Positions 4,270 to 6,194 of a stretch of DNA of 6,194 nucleotides are shown here, piece by piece. The translations under genes were made by a program, and so were the position numbers. The stretch is taken from assembly GCA_943327025.2 (NCBI GenBank), contig CALPVO020000142.1, forward strand, positions 1 through 6,194. Reading direction: 5' to 3'. Under the pieces are notes generated by a model, which saw nothing but the letters and a program-made list of their open reading frames with translations, searched no databases and was not told the origin of the DNA. How positions within the stretch are numbered: position 1 is the stretch's first letter; every line of letters begins with the position of its first letter. The DNA comes from Janthinobacterium lividum. GTDB taxonomy: Bacteria; Pseudomonadota; Gammaproteobacteria; Steroidobacterales; Steroidobacteraceae.

Positions 4270-6194
4270 ACTTCGCGAACACGCTGAACGAGATTCTCCG
4301 CGACAACGCAAAACTCGACCGCTCCATCTTCCATCATGAAAGCGGCGACAGCTCGCGCGAAGTCACGTTCGCAGAACTCCACGAGCGTGCCTTGGGACTG
4401 CTGCACTTGCTGCAGCAGCGTGGCGCGCGGCGCGGCGACGCGGTCATCCTCTACCTCGCCAACAACGAACAGTTCCTCGACGGCTATTGGGCCAGCCTCG
4501 CTGGTGGCCTCGTGGCAGTACCCGTCGCTACCGGCATCAGCGACGAGCACAAGTTCAAACTGCTGCGCATCGCGCGCCAACTGGGCAACCCCTGGCTCTA
4601 CACCGACCGCAAGACGTTGGACCGTCTGGAAGCCTTCGGCCGTGAAGCGGGTGAAGAGGCTGCCGTGGCCGCACTGCGGGCTCGCGCCTTTCTCGTCGAC
4701 GAAATCGACAGCCTCGCGCACCACGCAGACTTGCTCATTCCCTCCCCCAACGACACCGCCTTCATCCAGTTTTCTTCCGGCTCCACCAGCGAACCGAAAG
4801 GCGTGGTGCTGACGCACGCCAACCTCGTCGCCAACCTGCGCAGCGTGGTGCAGGCGGCGCGCCTGACGGGCGCCGATAACGCCCTCAGCTGGATGCCGCT
4901 AACCCATGACATGGGCCTCATCGGCATGAACTTCTTCATGTACGCCGCTGGCATGAACGTACACATCATGCCCACGGAACTGTTCATCAGGCGTCCTTTG
5001 TTGTGGCTACAACTGGCCGACCGCCACCACTGCACCGTGCTGTGCTCGCCGAATTTCGGCTACCGCCATTTCTTGAAGGTGCTCGGCGACCGCCCCGTGG
5101 ATGGCATGAACCTCAAGCACGTGCGCATCTTATTCAACGGCGCCGAGCCTATCTCGCCCGAACTCACCGAAGAATTCCTCGACCGCATGGCGCCAAGTGG
5201 CTTGCCGAAGGCTTCGATGTACCCGGTGTACGGCCTCGCAGAAGCCACCTTGGCCATGACGTTTCGCAGCGCCGAGGGCACCTACCGTGTGGTGCATTTC
5301 GACCGCCATCATCTTGGGGTTGGCGAAGCGGCGCGAGTCGTCGATGCCGGTACGCCAGACGCCTTGGCACTGATGGGGGTGGGTACCCCCATCCCGGACA
5401 CCGAAGTGCGTTTCACCAATGAAGCGCGGCAGTCACTGCCGGCAGGTACCGTCGGGCATCTGGAAATTCGCGGGCCGAACGTCACTGCCGGCTATTTCCA
5501 GCTGCCGGAAGTGAACGCCCGCGTCATCACTGCCGATGGCTGGCTCGATACCGGCGACCTCGGCCTGTACCACGATGGCGAAGTCATCATCACTGGCCGC
5601 GCGAAGGAAATCATCTTCGTCAACGGGCAGAACTATTACCCGCACGATCTCGAAAACATTGCTATCCGCGCACCGGGCTTGGAGCTTGGCAAAGTTGTGG
5701 CAGCCGCTTGTCGCCCGAACGGTGCCGAAGCCGACGAACTGACGTTGTTCGTGCTGCACCGCGGCTCCATGGAAGACTTCCTGACCACCGCCGATGCGGT
5801 AGCGCGCATGGTCAACGAACATGCCGGCCTCGAAGTGGCGCATGTCGTCCCAGTGAAGCGCATCCCGAAGACCACCAGCGGCAAACTGCAGCGCGGCTTG
5901 CTGGCCAAGGAATACCTCGACGGCGCTTTCACCGCAGAAATGGCGGAGATAGCGACGCTGCGTGCGCAGCGTGATGCGGCCATGGCGGAGGCTGCTGCGC
6001 CCGGTACGGCACTGGCTTGCACGGCTATGGAGCAGCGCCTGAAAAACATCGTCGATGCAGCGATGGCCCCGAAGGATGTGGGGCTGGATGACAATCTGTT
6101 CGAGGTTGGTGCCAGTTCACTCGTACTCATCCAGATTCACGAAGAAGTGGACCGCGACCACCCGGGCGTGGTGGACCTCACGGAGTTGTTTGAC
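4266..6194 (+). CDS. Fatty-acyl-AMP ligase with fused carrier-protein domain (3' end beyond the window)
   Basis: The frame is open for 643 codons to the right edge without a stop. Residues about 1-555 form an adenylate-forming ligase. The ATP loop is SSGSTSEPKG (170-179), in which Ser175 replaces the usual Gly. It is followed by WMPLTHDMGLIG (209-220), SPNFGY (261-266), NGAEPI (291-296), YGLAEATL (322-329), DTGDLG (428-433), GRAKEIIFVNGQNYYP (444-459) and PKTTSGKLQR with the catalytic Lys540. HDMGLIG, SPNFGY, YGLAEATL and the later HFDRHHL are the style of fatty-acyl-AMP ligases (FAALs), which make acyl-AMP for transfer to a carrier rather than acyl-CoA. A charged, Ala-rich helical linker (about 558-587) leads to a carrier domain with DDNLFEVGASSLVLIQIH, where Ser618 should take the phosphopantetheine arm. 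The ligase therefore probably loads its own carrier. The gene overlaps the P450 stop by four bases. It may end soon after the window as a ligase-carrier didomain, or continue into a larger synthase. The chain length used is unknown. Confidence 0.93.
   Translation, partial: MNFANTLNEILRDNAKLDRSIFHHESGDSSREVTFAELHERALGLLHLLQQRGARRGDAVILYLANNEQFLDGYWASLAGGLVAVPVATGISDEHKFKLLRIARQLGNPWLYTDRKTLDRLEAFGREAGEEAAVAALRARAFLVDEIDSLAHHADLLIPSPNDTAFIQFSSGSTSEPKGVVLTHANLVANLRSVVQAARLTGADNALSWMPLTHDMGLIGMNFFMYAAGMNVHIMPTELFIRRPLLWLQLADRHHCTVLCSPNFGYRHFLKVLGDRPVDGMNLKHVRILFNGAEPISPELTEEFLDRMAPSGLPKASMYPVYGLAEATLAMTFRSAEGTYRVVHFDRHHLGVGEAARVVDAGTPDALALMGVGTPIPDTEVRFTNEARQSLPAGTVGHLEIRGPNVTAGYFQLPEVNARVITADGWLDTGDLGLYHDGEVIITGRAKEIIFVNGQNYYPHDLENIAIRAPGLELGKVVAAACRPNGAEADELTLFVLHRGSMEDFLTTADAVARMVNEHAGLEVAHVVPVKRIPKTTSGKLQRGLLAKEYLDGAFTAEMAEIATLRAQRDAAMAEAAAPGTALACTAMEQRLKNIVDAAMAPKDVGLDDNLFEVGASSLVLIQIHEEVDRDHPGVVDLTELFD

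Noticed and set aside
4161..4817. Minus-strand open frame of 218 codons across the P450/ligase junction
   Set aside because: It spans the overlap of two well-supported plus-strand genes and has no recognisable protein features.
5372..5393. Perfect 9-base inverted repeat GATGGGGGT / ACCCCCATC with a 4-base loop, a strong GC hairpin
   Set aside because: It lies in the middle of the ligase coding sequence, encoding a conserved-looking GVGTPIP stretch, with no T-run and no gene end nearby. Most likely a by-product of coding.

Overview
The window is GC-rich bacterial DNA packed with genes and looks like part of a proteobacterial chromosome. My best guess is a gamma- or betaproteobacterium of the Xanthomonadales/Nevskiales/Burkholderiales type. 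This guess rests on composition, the Gram-negative lipid/glycan modification genes and protein style; no marker gene is present. There are no RNA genes, mobile elements, CRISPR arrays or long repeats.

Left half (about 1-2716, minus strand): a three-gene envelope-glycosylation operon, read right to left. The genes are a DPM1-like family 2 glycosyltransferase (2716-1988), a 101-residue three-helix membrane protein with a lipid A biosynthesis N-terminal-type domain (1986-1681), and an ArnT/PMT-like membrane glycosyltransferase (from 1684 to the left edge). They are separated by one base or overlap by four, each has a Shine-Dalgarno-like site, and two start with TTG. The likely scheme is that the first enzyme charges a polyprenyl phosphate with a sugar, the small protein assists at the membrane, and the last enzyme transfers the sugar to lipid A or another periplasmic acceptor. 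The last gene is broken by an in-frame TAG (284-286). The same frame continues open for another 94 codons to the window edge and reads like the missing C-terminal domain.

Centre (2717-2847): a 131-base divergent intergenic region. It holds a perfect TATAAT for the leftward operon and, for the rightward operon, a TAAAAT exactly six bases before the ATG, with no convincing ribosome binding site.

Right half (2848-6194, plus strand): a translationally coupled pair joined by an ATGA overlap. The first gene is a complete soluble cytochrome P450. The second is a fatty-acyl-AMP ligase carrying a C-terminal carrier-protein domain, still open at the right edge. The ligase should activate a fatty acid as acyl-AMP and load it on its own carrier domain. 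The P450 probably oxidises that chain or the later product. This looks like the first two genes of a lipid-derived natural-product pathway (lipopeptide, polyketide or amino-ketone type) whose later enzymes lie beyond the window. I do not recognise a specific described cluster.
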